64,000 nt of DNA from JBFWWP01 sp050246115 (GTDB taxonomy: Bacteria > Planctomycetota > UBA8108 > UBA1146 > JAJFFE01). The position numbers were made by a program, and so were the translations under genes. Every line of letters begins with the position of its first letter. The stretch's first letter is position 1. The notes under the pieces are model-generated. The model was not told the origin of the DNA. It was given only the letters and a program-made list of their open reading frames with translations, and did no database searches. Location: contig JBFWWP010000028.1 in assembly GCA_050246115.1 (NCBI GenBank), positions 13,917 to 77,916 on the forward strand, given 5' to 3'. Positions 17,388 through 26,702 of this stretch are shown in pieces.

Positions 17388-20087
17388 ATGATGGATCGGG
17401 TCGTCCAGAGGGCCTCTACACCGTGGCTCGCGAACCCTTGTCGTCTCGTGATGCGTCTTCTGGGCCTCGGCCTTCCCGGCGTCAGGTCCTGCAGTCTGCG
17501 AAACTCTGGTTTGACATTGATCTCGCTGGGTTGCTTGCTGTTCGGAGCCGCGGGTTGCGGTACCACTTCGAGCGGTTCGGCCGGCTTCGTCGACTTGGAC
17601 GCGGCTTCCCCGGCTGCGCCAGCGGCGTCCGCGGGCAGCGAGTTCCGCCCGGCGGCTGCCGGCGACCCTGACCCGCTGCCTCAAGACAAAGCCGACCAAT
17701 TGCTTCGCGAACTGGAGCTCAAGGGGCAGGAGCGACTCGCCGCCTCCCGTGCGGCTACCGAGGCCGCCAAGAAACTCATGAATGATCTTCGCTTCTCGGA
17801 CGCGGAGTCGCGCCTGCAAGAGGCGCTGCGCCTCGATCCCGAGAACGAGGCGGCGCGGCGCCTCTTGGACCAAGTGCTCTTTGTCCTCGGGGATCGCAGC
17901 GGCGAGGTGCGCGATTTCACGCGCGACCAACTGGAGCGCGAGCAAGTCGCTCGCAACCAGGCCAAGGTCGAACTCCAGCGGCTGTACCGCGACGGCGTCC
18001 TGAAAGCCGAAGCCGGTGAGTTCGAAGAGGCCAGCCGGATCTTCGATCGAGTCCTCGAGCAGATCGAGTGGTTCTACTTCAACGAGGATCTGTCGACCCT
18101 CGAGGCCGAAACCAAGGTCAAGCTCCGCGAGGCCCAGCAGCGCGCGAAAGAACAGGCGACCGAGGACCGGCGGCGCCAAGAGATGGCCGCTTCCGAGAGC
18201 AAGCAGGCGGAGTCTTCGCGCTCCCTCGAGTTCCTCCAGAACCGCATCCGCAACATGGTCGACCGAGTAGGCCGCGCCTTCGACGCCGGCCGCTATGACG
18301 ATGCCATCCGTCTCTGTGAGCAGATCCTCGATGCGGATCGGGGGAACCCCGAGGCCACGCGTTTGCTGCGTCGCGCGAAAGAGCTCCGACACCTCCACGC
18401 GGTCACCCGCGTGGCGCACCGCACTCAGGACGAGTGGGAGCGCTCGTTCCTCAATGTGTACGAGAGCCAGATTCCTTACCAAGCCATCTTCAACTTCCCG
18501 AGCTCGGACCGTTGGAACGCCCTCAGCCGCAAGGTGTTGAGCGTCGAGGACCGTTTCCTGGGAACCGAGACCAGCGCGAGTCGTGACATCAAGGCTCGGC
18601 TGGCGTCGGAGAAGCTGACGATCGAGTTTCCTGGTGTTCCCCTCGAAGAAGTTCTCGACACCCTCCAGAGCATCTCGGGGATCAACTTCGTGCTCACGGC
18701 GGAGGCCCGGCAGGCGCTCGAGGACAGCGACCAGCCGGTTCGCCTCGCCGAGGTCCGAGACCTCCCGCTCGAGAACATTCTGCGACTGGTGCTTCAGGGG
18801 CGAGATCCCAATTTCTCCTATGTCGTGAAGAACTCGGCGGTGGTCGTCGGTCCGGCCGAGTCGGTCCGGGACGACGTCTATCTGGAGTTCTACGAGGTAC
18901 AGGACATTACGAAGCGGCCGCCCCCGTTCCCGGCACCCGAGTTGGCGTTGAACGAGAACGAAGGCAGTGACGGCGGCGGCGGCGGTGGCGGAATCCTCAA
19001 TTTCGGGGACGACGACGCGGGGACTTCGGACCCGACCGTGCCGATCGACATCGTCGTGGAGTTGCTCACGAAGACGCTTTGGGGTGAGGATGGTGCGCCG
19101 GAGGGCGAGAGCGTCGAGGGGCAAGGCGGGAAGCTCGTGGTTCGAACGACCATCGAGAACCACCGTAAGGTCGAGCGCCTACTCGACCAGCTGCGCAAGG
19201 GCACGGGAATGATGGTGACGGTCGAGACCCGGTTCGTCGACTTGCAGGACAACTTCCTGCAATCGGTCGGCATCGACTTCGGGAGTCCGTTCAGCTCGAA
19301 CTTGCCCAACCCGATCAACGACATCGACGGCAACGGCACCCAGATCTCCCCGGGATACGAGTGGGTCGACCCGCAGGGCCAGTTCGACCTCCGCGGCGCC
19401 TCGTTCAACTCGTTCTCGTTGCCGCTCGGAAGTTCGGTGGCGCCGTTCCAGATCAGCGACCGCGGCGGCCTGGCGCTCCAGTACAACGTGCTCGACGTGT
19501 ACGTGCTCGAGGCCATTCTCGAGGCCAGCGCCAAAACCCAAGAGAAGCGCAACCTGCAGGCGCCGCGAGTGACGGCATTCAACACGCAGACCGCGCACTC
19601 CCTGGTCATTGACCAGTCGGCGTACATCAAGGACGCGGAAGTCAACCAGACCGGCGTCATCCCGGTCATCAACCCGGTGATCGGCGTGTTGAACGCGGGC
19701 TCGATTTTGGAGATCCGCCCGACGGTGAGCTACGACCGCAAGTACGTGGTGCTGGAGATCCAGCCTACGCTCGCCGTGCGGCTACCGTCGCGCTTCCGGC
19801 GCTTGACGCTGGGCCTGACGAACCTCGAAGTCGAGTTTCCGGTACTCTCGGTGACCAAGATCAAGACCACCGTCACCGTCCCGGATGGCGGCACGGTGCT
19901 GGTCGGCGGACTGAAGCGTACGATCAACCAGGACCAACACGTCGGCGTCCCGATCATCAATCGCATTCCCTTCCTGAACCTGCTGTTCGGGCGCAAGGGA
20001 GATTCCCAGTTGCAGTCGAACTTGTTCGTGCTGATCAACGCGAAGATCACGATCATTCGCGACGAGGAGCGACGCCAGTTCAACTAG
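17388..20087 (+). CDS. secretin lipoprotein with N-terminal TPR-like region (secretin 1)
   Basis: 899 residues from ATG 17388 (GGGAG upstream; a later ATG at 17451 is possible). A lipobox LFGAAGC puts the lipidated Cys at 57. Residues ~90-330 are helical with TPR-like units (LRFSDAESRLQEALRLDPEN), in place of a peptidoglycan-binding region. STN/N0-like and N1-like domains follow (VPLEEVLDTLQSISGINF) and a poly-Gly/acidic loop. The C-terminal secretin channel domain carries TVTVPDGGTVLVGG and VPIINRIPFLNLLF, the family signature. It ends RDEERRQFN, almost the same tail as secretin 2. Secretins form outer-membrane rings for pili or secretion. A ~295-bp leader without a recognised promoter precedes it. 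Confidence 0.88.
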   Translation: MMDRVVQRASTPWLANPCRLVMRLLGLGLPGVRSCSLRNSGLTLISLGCLLFGAAGCGTTSSGSAGFVDLDAASPAAPAASAGSEFRPAAAGDPDPLPQDKADQLLRELELKGQERLAASRAATEAAKKLMNDLRFSDAESRLQEALRLDPENEAARRLLDQVLFVLGDRSGEVRDFTRDQLEREQVARNQAKVELQRLYRDGVLKAEAGEFEEASRIFDRVLEQIEWFYFNEDLSTLEAETKVKLREAQQRAKEQATEDRRRQEMAASESKQAESSRSLEFLQNRIRNMVDRVGRAFDAGRYDDAIRLCEQILDADRGNPEATRLLRRAKELRHLHAVTRVAHRTQDEWERSFLNVYESQIPYQAIFNFPSSDRWNALSRKVLSVEDRFLGTETSASRDIKARLASEKLTIEFPGVPLEEVLDTLQSISGINFVLTAEARQALEDSDQPVRLAEVRDLPLENILRLVLQGRDPNFSYVVKNSAVVVGPAESVRDDVYLEFYEVQDITKRPPPFPAPELALNENEGSDGGGGGGGILNFGDDDAGTSDPTVPIDIVVELLTKTLWGEDGAPEGESVEGQGGKLVVRTTIENHRKVERLLDQLRKGTGMMVTVETRFVDLQDNFLQSVGIDFGSPFSSNLPNPINDIDGNGTQISPGYEWVDPQGQFDLRGASFNSFSLPLGSSVAPFQISDRGGLALQYNVLDVYVLEAILEASAKTQEKRNLQAPRVTAFNTQTAHSLVIDQSAYIKDAEVNQTGVIPVINPVIGVLNAGSILEIRPTVSYDRKYVVLEIQPTLAVRLPSRFRRLTLGLTNLEVEFPVLSVTKIKTTVTVPDGGTVLVGGLKRTINQDQHVGVPIINRIPFLNLLFGRKGDSQLQSNLFVLINAKITIIRDEERRQFN

Positions 20088-20108
20088 GCCTCGAGGTTCG
20101 CGAGAAGG

Positions 20109-20137
20109 CTGACCGCGTCGTCGTTTCGCGGTACACT
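20109..20137 (+). promoter_or_regulatory. candidate promoter upstream of the TPR gene
   Basis: CTGACC (20109-20114), 17-bp spacer, TACACT (20132-20137). The motif at 20148 would fall close to the transcription start, where it could be an operator. Confidence 0.4.
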
Positions 20138-20147
20138 GGCCCTGGTC

Positions 20148-20168
20148 ATTCATGAAGCGTGGAGGCCT
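20148..20168. repeat. shared intergenic motif, copy 1
   Basis: ATTCATGAAGC (20148-20158; contains the palindrome TTCATGAA) then GGAGGCCT (20161-20168). Both words recur in the same order at 24579-24606. Confidence 0.55.
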
Positions 20169-20316
20169 CCAGGCTTGGGTGACACGAGGCCGACCGGGCC
20201 CGAAGCCGCGTTGGCTTCGGGACGGGCATCCAGGCAGGTGGCTTCCGCCCCGATCGCTGACCGGGCCGGGAGTTCCTCGGTTGGTTCTCGCCAGCGCCCA
20301 GTGCGGCGAACGTCGT

Positions 20317-20346
20317 CGCTGACACGGGGCGCCCGTTTCCGCTACG
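20317..20346 (+). promoter_or_regulatory. second candidate promoter upstream of the TPR gene
   Basis: CTGACA (20317-20322), 18-bp spacer, TACGAT (20341-20346), about 90 bp before the start codon at 20435. Confidence 0.4.
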
Positions 20347-20434
20347 ATCCGCAGTCGCACTCGGCAGCAAACAAGGCTGGGCGCCGCTTTCGGTCGGACC
20401 GACCGCGCGGTGTGCCTTTCGCAGGGAAGTCGCA

Positions 20435-23400
20435 GTGAAAACACCATCCCCTCGACCCGATGGACAGGACCCGAGCGCACCGGTCGATTCCGCTGCCGCG
20501 GACGGTACCCGGTGTGTCTTCGTCCACGAGGCCCGTAGTGTCGGACCGTACTGCTGCTTGAGAGCCAGTGGTCGGTCGTCGCGCACGATCGGCGGGCGTC
20601 CTGGGCGACGTTCGCGCGTTGTGCTGTGGGCGCTCCCGTTGCTACTCGGGCTCGGGCTATTCGCAGCGCGCGCCGATGCGCAGCCGCTCGAGACCGGTGA
20701 GCTCACCCAGGAAGAGAGTTCCTTCCTCAGGCTCGTCATCGGACGCTACCAGCTGGCTGACCTCGGTCGCCGCTGGATCGACGACCGGTTGAAGAATGTC
20801 AGCGCGAGGTCTCGAGCCGACCTCGAGTTCTTTCGCGCGGACTGCCTGTTGGCCGAAGGCAAGAGTGACGAGTACACCGTCGAACTCGAGCGACTGAGGG
20901 GCAAGTTCCCTACGCATCCGAGGGCGAAAGCCGCCGAGCTCACGGTCCTGCAGTCGGTCATGTACAAAGTGCTGCAGCTTCACAACCAGGCGCTCGAAGG
21001 CGGGGACGATCGCCCGGCCCTGCTCGCGGAGCGTGACCGCGTGTACCGGAGCGAAGTGCGCGAGCCCCTCGATCGCGCGATCAAGGACCTCGAGAAAGAG
21101 CTCGAAGCCCTGGATGAAAAATCGGAGGCAGCCCAGGGCGCAAGCCCTCCGAACCCGGGCCTGGTCGAGGAACTCTTGGGGAAGAAGGCCGAGCTGGGCA
21201 AACGCCTGGACCAGTGGTCGCACTACCGAGTGACTTCCGCGAGAGTGTTTGCCGAGCGGCAGGGGGAAGGTTCCGAGGCTGCCACGAGGGCCTGGACGGA
21301 CGTCCTCACTTTGGCCACGGACTTCGTCGAGAGTCGCTGGGAGAACTTCATTCTCGTTTGTGAATGTCAGTTGATTCGCGGAAGCGCGTTGGCCGAACTC
21401 GGCCAGGTCGAGGAAGCCGCGAACGAACTCGACCTCCTGGTGGAAATGCGTCCGCCTCTCGATCCGCCCTATCCGCCCGCGGTGGTGCAATTCATCCGCC
21501 AGCTGCGCCTCCAGGCGATCGAAGGAACCGCACGTGCGTGGAATCACGCGAACCAGCCCGAGAGGGCCGTGGCGCTCTTCGATCGGGTGGCGCAGAACTC
21601 GGACCCACAGTTCCCCTTGGCGACCGCGGCGGAGGACCCGGCCTTGATCGGCTTTGTCGTCGCGGCCCGTATCGAAGAGGCGATTGCTCGCACGGTAGTG
21701 GCGGAGGATTCCCGTGGAGTCCGCCAGTTCCAAGCGCTGATCACCCAGTGGAGCGACCCGAAGCAAGCGAACCCCACGGCGGCGATCGGCTATCTGCTCG
21801 ACGTATCGCGGGGACTGAGCCGCCTGCTGGATCTCGGCGCCGGCGACCTGCCGCCGTCGCTCTATCGCCACGCCGGAACCGGGTACCAACTGCGGGGCCT
21901 CATGGATTCGGCGATCCTCACGTGGCGCCGGGGGCTGACGATCGCGTCCGCGCGTTCTGAGGAAGGCGCGCTTTGCGCCGACATGCTGAACCAGATGGGA
22001 CAAACCTACTACCTGCTGGATCGAATCCCGGAAGCCGGATTCTGCTTCCTGGCCGTGAAGGAGATGTACGATACCAAGGCCACCGAGAAGGTGCGGGCGC
22101 TCGCGGCGCAGAACAGTTTCGCCGTGTTCGACAGGCTCGCGGCCCGCGGCCAGGCTTGGCAGGCGGAGGCCCAGGTCGCGAACGAGTGGTTTCGGAGCAC
22201 CGCGCGGGGCGAGATCGGCCAGCTGCTGATCCTCGAGAAGGCCGCAGACGAAGAAGCGAAGGGCAACTACCCGCGAGCCCGGGAGTTGTTTCGCCAGATC
22301 GGCAAGGAAGTCGAAGGCAAGCGTTCGCGGCACTACGGCAATGCCGTGGCCTCCGCGGCCCGTTGTTTGTTCCTGCACCGCCGCGCCGAAGGCAAACCCC
22401 ATGAAGGCGCCCAGGAGGCGTTGGCGGAGTTGAGTGCCGCGGCGCAGGAGGCCCGAGCCGCCGGGGACGCCGAGGCGCGCGCCGCCATTGCGTTCCAGAC
22501 CGCTTCGATCCACTGGGATGAGGGCGCCCGAGATCGCGACAAAGCGCTCGCCGCGCTAGCCCCGTTCGCCACGGATCTCACCGGTAAGGGAGACGCTCGC
22601 GAGCTTGCGCTGTACCTATGGCTCGCGATCTTGCTCCCGGAAGACCCAGCGGGGGGGCCACCGAGTGCTGAGGATCTGCGGGCGGCGGACGCTACGTTCG
22701 CCATGCTCGCTCGCGACTTCCCCGACTCCTCCCGACTACCCGATGAGACCGCGCGAATGATCGAGGTCCACACGCAGTCGCCTCTCGAGCAGAGCCGCTC
22801 CAAGGCCGCCGACTACGCCGAGATGTTCACGCGATTCCCGAGCGTGAAACTCGCGGAGCTGACGCCGCCGAGTTTGTTGTTCCTGGCCGGTCCATTGGCG
22901 AACGGCGGTAAGACTGCGCTCGCGCGGACCTTGATGGAGTTGGCTCAGAAGCAGTTGGCGGACTCTCGGGATGTGGAACTCGACGTGAGTCTCACGTGGA
23001 TGCTCGCGCGGGTGCTCATGGCCGAGAAGCAGTCGGCCGAGGCCGTTCGCGTGGTCGACGAACTTCTGGCGCGGCATGGCGACGACGTGCGCAGTGGTTC
23101 CGTCGAGGACTCGCCACGAGTCTATATGATCAAGGCCCGAGCGCTGTTGGTGATGCACGCGGAGCGGCCGACGGCGGCTTTGCTGCAGCAAGCGGAGGAA
23201 GCGTTGGGCGCGGGTCTGGGAATCTTCGACCAGCGTCGGATCTCAGCAAGATCTCAAGGACTTGCCCTTCCCGGGCTCGAGCGAGAGTACTGGGACGGTT
23301 GGCTGCAGTTGCTGAGGGTTTGGAAGGCCCAGGGCCGTAAAGAGGACGTGATCAAGCAGCTGCGAACGTTCGAGATCATGCGCACCAAGTTCCCCGACGA

Positions 23401-23443
23401 ACTCGTGGACCCGTTCGAGCAGATCAAGAAGGAGTGTCAGTGA
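20435..23443 (+). CDS. large exported TPR-repeat protein
   Basis: 1002 residues. A long basic N-region (~1-62) precedes a hydrophobic segment (VVLWALPLLLGLGLFAARADA), best read as a signal peptide cleaved after ADA near residue 82. The remainder is almost wholly alpha-helical with degenerate tetratricopeptide units (for example RADLEFFRADCLLAEGKSDE, RAWNHANQPERAVALFDRV, AARCLFLHRRAEGKPHEGAQ). TPR solenoids are protein-binding scaffolds. Placed between a secretin and ExbB/ExbD, it probably works in the periplasm as part of the same machine. The stop TGA overlaps the next ATG by one base, so the two TPR genes are translationally coupled. Confidence 0.75.
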   Translation: MKTPSPRPDGQDPSAPVDSAAADGTRCVFVHEARSVGPYCCLRASGRSSRTIGGRPGRRSRVVLWALPLLLGLGLFAARADAQPLETGELTQEESSFLRLVIGRYQLADLGRRWIDDRLKNVSARSRADLEFFRADCLLAEGKSDEYTVELERLRGKFPTHPRAKAAELTVLQSVMYKVLQLHNQALEGGDDRPALLAERDRVYRSEVREPLDRAIKDLEKELEALDEKSEAAQGASPPNPGLVEELLGKKAELGKRLDQWSHYRVTSARVFAERQGEGSEAATRAWTDVLTLATDFVESRWENFILVCECQLIRGSALAELGQVEEAANELDLLVEMRPPLDPPYPPAVVQFIRQLRLQAIEGTARAWNHANQPERAVALFDRVAQNSDPQFPLATAAEDPALIGFVVAARIEEAIARTVVAEDSRGVRQFQALITQWSDPKQANPTAAIGYLLDVSRGLSRLLDLGAGDLPPSLYRHAGTGYQLRGLMDSAILTWRRGLTIASARSEEGALCADMLNQMGQTYYLLDRIPEAGFCFLAVKEMYDTKATEKVRALAAQNSFAVFDRLAARGQAWQAEAQVANEWFRSTARGEIGQLLILEKAADEEAKGNYPRARELFRQIGKEVEGKRSRHYGNAVASAARCLFLHRRAEGKPHEGAQEALAELSAAAQEARAAGDAEARAAIAFQTASIHWDEGARDRDKALAALAPFATDLTGKGDARELALYLWLAILLPEDPAGGPPSAEDLRAADATFAMLARDFPDSSRLPDETARMIEVHTQSPLEQSRSKAADYAEMFTRFPSVKLAELTPPSLLFLAGPLANGGKTALARTLMELAQKQLADSRDVELDVSLTWMLARVLMAEKQSAEAVRVVDELLARHGDDVRSGSVEDSPRVYMIKARALLVMHAERPTAALLQQAEEALGAGLGIFDQRRISARSQGLALPGLEREYWDGWLQLLRVWKAQGRKEDVIKQLRTFEIMRTKFPDELVDPFEQIKKECQ

Positions 23444-24570
23444 TGAGCGGCTACCCGAACCTTGGCCACTACGCGAGCTCCCAGGGTCACCGGGGAGGAG
23501 CGTCTCTGTTCGTCCCTGGACTTCCGGTCCCGGGACGACCCGGGTATCTCCTCGCCGTCTTGTTGTTCGGCGCGTTGCTCGCCGCGCCGGCGTGGTGCGA
23601 CACGATCATCAAGCGCGACGGAACCGCCCAGGAGTGTGAGCTCGAGGAAGCCACCTGGGAGAAGGTCTCCTTCAAGTTCCCGGGCGTCAGTCAAAAGCAA
23701 GACATGGCCGCGAGCGAGATCCAGGGTCTCGTTTGGAGTCAAGCCAACCGGGCCATCATCAACGGCGTCGGCCTGCTCGAGTCTGGCAAGTTCGAGGACG
23801 CCGAGGCGACGCTCAAGGGCGCCCTCAATGCCCAAGGCAAGTTCGGTGGCTACGTCTATTGGCTCCTCGCGCGGGCCCAGCTCGCGCTCGGCGCCCGCAC
23901 GCCCGCGAAGTTCGGCGAGGCCATGATGACGGCCAAGGACTGCGCGTCGAAGTTCAAGGCCAAGAAGGACTTCTACGTGCCGCATTGTGCCGAGGTCCAG
24001 GGCCTTGCAGCCATCGCGGCGAAGGACTACGCCGAGGCGACGAAGGTGTTCCAGGACCTCGCGAGCGGCAGCTACGGCGCGCATTGGAAGTCCGCCGGCG
24101 ACCTCGGGCAGGCCCGGACGTTGCTCGCCCAGGAGAAGTTCGAGGACGCCCGACGGAAGTTCAGCGAAATCGCCTCGGCGGCCGGCGTTTCGCCGAGCGT
24201 CCAGATGCAAGCGAACCTGGGCTATGCACAAGCTCAGTTCGGGATGGGCTCCAACGAAGCGGCGGCGAAGCACGTAAGGGAAAAAATCCTGGAGTCGAAG
24301 GCGAGCCCGCCGACGCTCGACGAGTACCGCACGCGAGCCTTCATTCTGTGGGGTGACGCTCAGGCCAAGGCGGGCGGAGAAGAGAACATGCATTACGCAC
24401 TGGTCCGCTACTTTCGGGCCATTGCGATCGGCTGTCCGGACAGCGAACTGTTGGCGGAGGCGACCTACAAGGCGATGAAGGCCTGCGAGCAGCTGGGCTG
24501 GCAGGACAAGGCGCAACAGCTGAAGGTGGACCTCGGGCAGAAGTACCCGAAGTCACCGTGGAACCGCTAG
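23443..24570 (+). CDS. exported TPR-like protein
   Basis: 375 residues from ATG 23443 (AAGGAGTG upstream; an in-frame GTG at 23434 is less likely). A signal peptide covers ~1-50 (LLAVLLFGALLAAPAWCD). Next comes a short beta-rich segment (TIIKRDGTAQECELEEATWE) like those in bacterial envelope TPR proteins, then TPR-like helices to the end (GLLESGKFEDAEATLKGAL, GKFEDARRKFSEIAS-type units). Likely periplasmic and a partner of the preceding protein and of ExbB/ExbD. No enzymatic motif is seen. Confidence 0.7.
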   Translation: MSGYPNLGHYASSQGHRGGASLFVPGLPVPGRPGYLLAVLLFGALLAAPAWCDTIIKRDGTAQECELEEATWEKVSFKFPGVSQKQDMAASEIQGLVWSQANRAIINGVGLLESGKFEDAEATLKGALNAQGKFGGYVYWLLARAQLALGARTPAKFGEAMMTAKDCASKFKAKKDFYVPHCAEVQGLAAIAAKDYAEATKVFQDLASGSYGAHWKSAGDLGQARTLLAQEKFEDARRKFSEIASAAGVSPSVQMQANLGYAQAQFGMGSNEAAAKHVREKILESKASPPTLDEYRTRAFILWGDAQAKAGGEENMHYALVRYFRAIAIGCPDSELLAEATYKAMKACEQLGWQDKAQQLKVDLGQKYPKSPWNR

Positions 24571-24578
24571 CCCGCCTT

Positions 24579-24606
24579 ATTCATGAAGCTTGATGCGAGG
24601 AGGCCT
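24579..24606. repeat. shared intergenic motif, copy 2
   Basis: ATTCATGAAGC (24579-24589) and GGAGGCCT (24599-24606), as at 20148-20168 but with a 9-nt instead of 2-nt gap. It begins 9 bp after the TPR stop and lies ahead of exbB. Confidence 0.55.
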
Positions 24607-24779
24607 AAGTCTTGTTCTGGCAAGGAAGAGCAGCGAAGTCGACCGGAGGTGACCTGGGTTTGGTCATTGAGGATCGAATTCGCTGCAATGACGAAGCCAG
24701 AGCGAGACTTCGGTCCTCCGCAGCCGAGCGCTCACGAATCATGCGGGCTAGACACTTGGGACGAAAGAGAGAACTTCCG

Positions 24780-25505
24780 GTGACCGTTTTTTGGCGTAAC
24801 CCTCCGCTCCTCTGGGCCGCTCTCGTCTTTCTGCTGGGTGCGTTCTTCTTGTCGCCCACTCCGGCCTTCGCCCAAGCGAAGGAAATCACCCTGCTCGACA
24901 ACATCAAGGCGGCGGGCTCGATCGGCGTGATCATCATGCTGCTCTCGGTCGGCGGTGTGTCCCTGATCATCACCTTCGCCATGCAGATGCGACGGGACAA
25001 CATGGTGCCGCCGGAGCTCCTCGGGCACGTCGAGAGTCTCTTCGAAGAAGAGGACTACGACGCCGCATTGGAAGTCGTCGAAGGTAACCCGTCGTTCCTT
25101 TCGACGGTGCTCGCGGCCGGCCTTCCCCGAATCGACCGCCCGTTCCACGAGATCGAGACCGCGATGGAGGAAGCGGGCGACCAAGAGGCGGCGAAGCTCC
25201 ACCAGAAGGTCGGCTACTTGTCGTTGATCGCGAGCGTATCGCCCATGCTGGGGCTGCTGGGGACCGTGATGGGGATGGTGGGCGCCTTCAATACCATCGC
25301 GACCTCCCCGACTTCGCCGAAGCCGTCCGAGCTCGCCGGTGGCATTTCGCTCGCGCTCATGACCACCTGTATGGGCCTGATCGTCGCCATTCCGATGACC
25401 ATTGCCTTCTTCATCTTCCGGAATCGCGTGACCAACGTGATCATCGAAGTCGGCAACGTCAGCACCGAGCTCATGGCGCGGTTCGACACACCCGAGAATC
25501 GCTAA
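24780..25505 (+). CDS. exbB: ExbB/TolQ/MotA-family proton-channel protein
   Basis: 241 residues from GTG 24780, which gives a signal-peptide-like N-terminus ending TPAFAQA; ATG 24741 is an alternative. The first membrane span after this is GVIIMLLSVGGVSLIITFAM. The family core is intact: SLIASVSPMLGLLGTVMGMVGAFN and GGISLALMTTCMGLIVAIPM. ExbB pentamers with ExbD use the proton gradient to move periplasmic partners. Three ExbD genes follow directly. No TonB gene is nearby, so the partner is likely not a classical TonB system. Confidence 0.9.
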   Translation: MTVFWRNPPLLWAALVFLLGAFFLSPTPAFAQAKEITLLDNIKAAGSIGVIIMLLSVGGVSLIITFAMQMRRDNMVPPELLGHVESLFEEEDYDAALEVVEGNPSFLSTVLAAGLPRIDRPFHEIETAMEEAGDQEAAKLHQKVGYLSLIASVSPMLGLLGTVMGMVGAFNTIATSPTSPKPSELAGGISLALMTTCMGLIVAIPMTIAFFIFRNRVTNVIIEVGNVSTELMARFDTPENR

Positions 25506-25546
25506 ACCAAACAGCCCAGTGCTAGGATTTCCGGGGAGGCGAAGCC

Positions 25547-26056
25547 ATGGAGATGCACAAGTACGTGAAGCAGGACGCCGGCGTCGAAATGGACATGACG
25601 CCGATGATCGACATCGTGTTCCTGCTGATCATTTTCTTCATGATCGTGACCGAGCTGTCGAACCTCGATATCGAAGAACTGGTGCTGCCCGTAGCGTCGA
25701 GCGCGGATCTCCAGGTACCGGCTCCCGAGACGCGTGAGATCAAGATCAACGTGGTGATCGCACCGACCCAAGCGGGAGCCGAGAGCGGTGCCGGTTTGAT
25801 CAAGATTTCGGGCCAGGCCTACAACAAGGCGGAGCTGATCGACAAGCTTCGTTTCGAGGCGGAGGCCTGGGGGAAGTACGAACCGAACCCGACGAAGCCG
25901 GACCAGCAGGACTCGTTGCTCGAAGTGCTCGTGCGGGCCGACCAAGGCGTGAACGCGGGACACATCCACGAAATCTACGAGGCCTGCAAGCAGGCCAAGA
26001 TCTACCGCGTGAGAATCGCGGCCTTGAACCAGCGGCTCGAGAAGGCGTACGAGTAG
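25547..26056 (+). CDS. exbD: ExbD/TolR-family protein 1
   Basis: 169 residues. One transmembrane helix near the N-terminus with the motif MDMTPMIDIVFLLIIFFMIV; Asp22 is the proton-carrying residue (E. coli ExbD Asp25). The periplasmic domain carries DKLRFEAEAW and VLVRADQGVNAGHIHEIYEA, as in canonical ExbD. It starts 41 bp after exbB with a GGGGAGG ribosome site. It differs in sequence from the two following ExbD proteins, which resemble each other closely. Confidence 0.9.
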   Translation: MEMHKYVKQDAGVEMDMTPMIDIVFLLIIFFMIVTELSNLDIEELVLPVASSADLQVPAPETREIKINVVIAPTQAGAESGAGLIKISGQAYNKAELIDKLRFEAEAWGKYEPNPTKPDQQDSLLEVLVRADQGVNAGHIHEIYEACKQAKIYRVRIAALNQRLEKAYE

Positions 26057-26069
26057 GGAGAGGTGGAGC

Positions 26070-26582
26070 ATGGCCAAGAAGCGTTCGCGCTACGAGTCGG
26101 ATACGCGCAGCCCGCTCGACATGACTTCAATGATCGACGTCGTGTTCTTGCTGCTGATCTTCTTCATGTGTGCGACCAAGTTCAAGATCCCGGAAGGCCA
26201 GCTGCGGTCGTGGCTGCCGCGCGACCGAGGAAACGAGAGTACCTCGCCGGTCATCACCAAAGGGTGCCGCATCACGCTCACGGTCGAAGAGGGCACGGGG
26301 CGCATCCAGTGTTGGGCCGATGAGTTCTCGGTACCCGAGAGTTCGGAAATGGGAGAGTTCGAGCAGCATCGAGGGCTCCCCGGTCCCGATCTCGTGGCCC
26401 TCGAAGAACACATTCGCTTGCGCAAGGAGACCTACGTTGGCCTTGGCGACAAAGGGCTTCCCGTGGTGATCGACTTCTCCAAGGAGACGCCGTTCAAGTA
26501 CGTCGTCGACGTGCTGGACATCTGCACTCGACTCGAGATCGCGGATCTTGGGTTCGCGCAGCCGGAGATCCCCCTCGAGTAG
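26070..26582 (+). CDS. ExbD/TolR-like protein 2
   Basis: 170 residues, 13 bp after exbD 1, with GGGAGAGG upstream. The membrane helix LDMTSMIDVVFLLLIFFMCA keeps the key Asp23, but the conserved Pro of (D/N)xTPxID is Ser. The periplasmic domain is longer and different from exbD 1 (cysteine-containing GCRITLTVEEGTGRIQCWAD). It is a near-copy of the protein at 26703 from about residue 85 onward (EFSVPESSEMG to the C-terminus). Confidence 0.85.
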   Translation: MAKKRSRYESDTRSPLDMTSMIDVVFLLLIFFMCATKFKIPEGQLRSWLPRDRGNESTSPVITKGCRITLTVEEGTGRIQCWADEFSVPESSEMGEFEQHRGLPGPDLVALEEHIRLRKETYVGLGDKGLPVVIDFSKETPFKYVVDVLDICTRLEIADLGFAQPEIPLE

Positions 26583-26596
26583 CGGCGTGGGTCGTG

Positions 26597-26689
26597 AGTG
26601 TCGCCCGATCTCCGAGGCTTCGGAGCAAAGTCTAGCGGCCTGAGGTTCGCGGCCCCTTGGACGCGCGGTTCGAAAAGGCGCACGAGTAG
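26597..26689 (+). pseudogene. degraded fragment of the exbD 1 3' end
   Basis: The sequence before the third exbD aligns with the last ~90 bp of exbD 1 plus its ribosome site: AAGGCGYACGAGTAGGGARAGG and GTGGAGCATGGC appear in both. The fragment ends at TAG 26687-26689, equivalent to the exbD 1 stop at 26054-26056. It is the scar of a tandem duplication that began inside exbD 1 and ended after exbD 2. Confidence 0.7.
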
Positions 26690-26702
26690 GGAAAGGTGGA
26701 GC

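Larger units (their letters stand above)
20088..20434. other. intergenic region with two promoter candidates and a shared motif
   Basis: 347 bp without a gene. It contains promoter candidates at 20109 and 20317 and the motif ATTCATGAAGC/GGAGGCCT that recurs before exbB. Confidence 0.5.

Noticed and set aside
17184..19163. Long minus-strand open frame opposite secretin 1
   Set aside because: Leu/Arg/Glu shadow composition and no homology.
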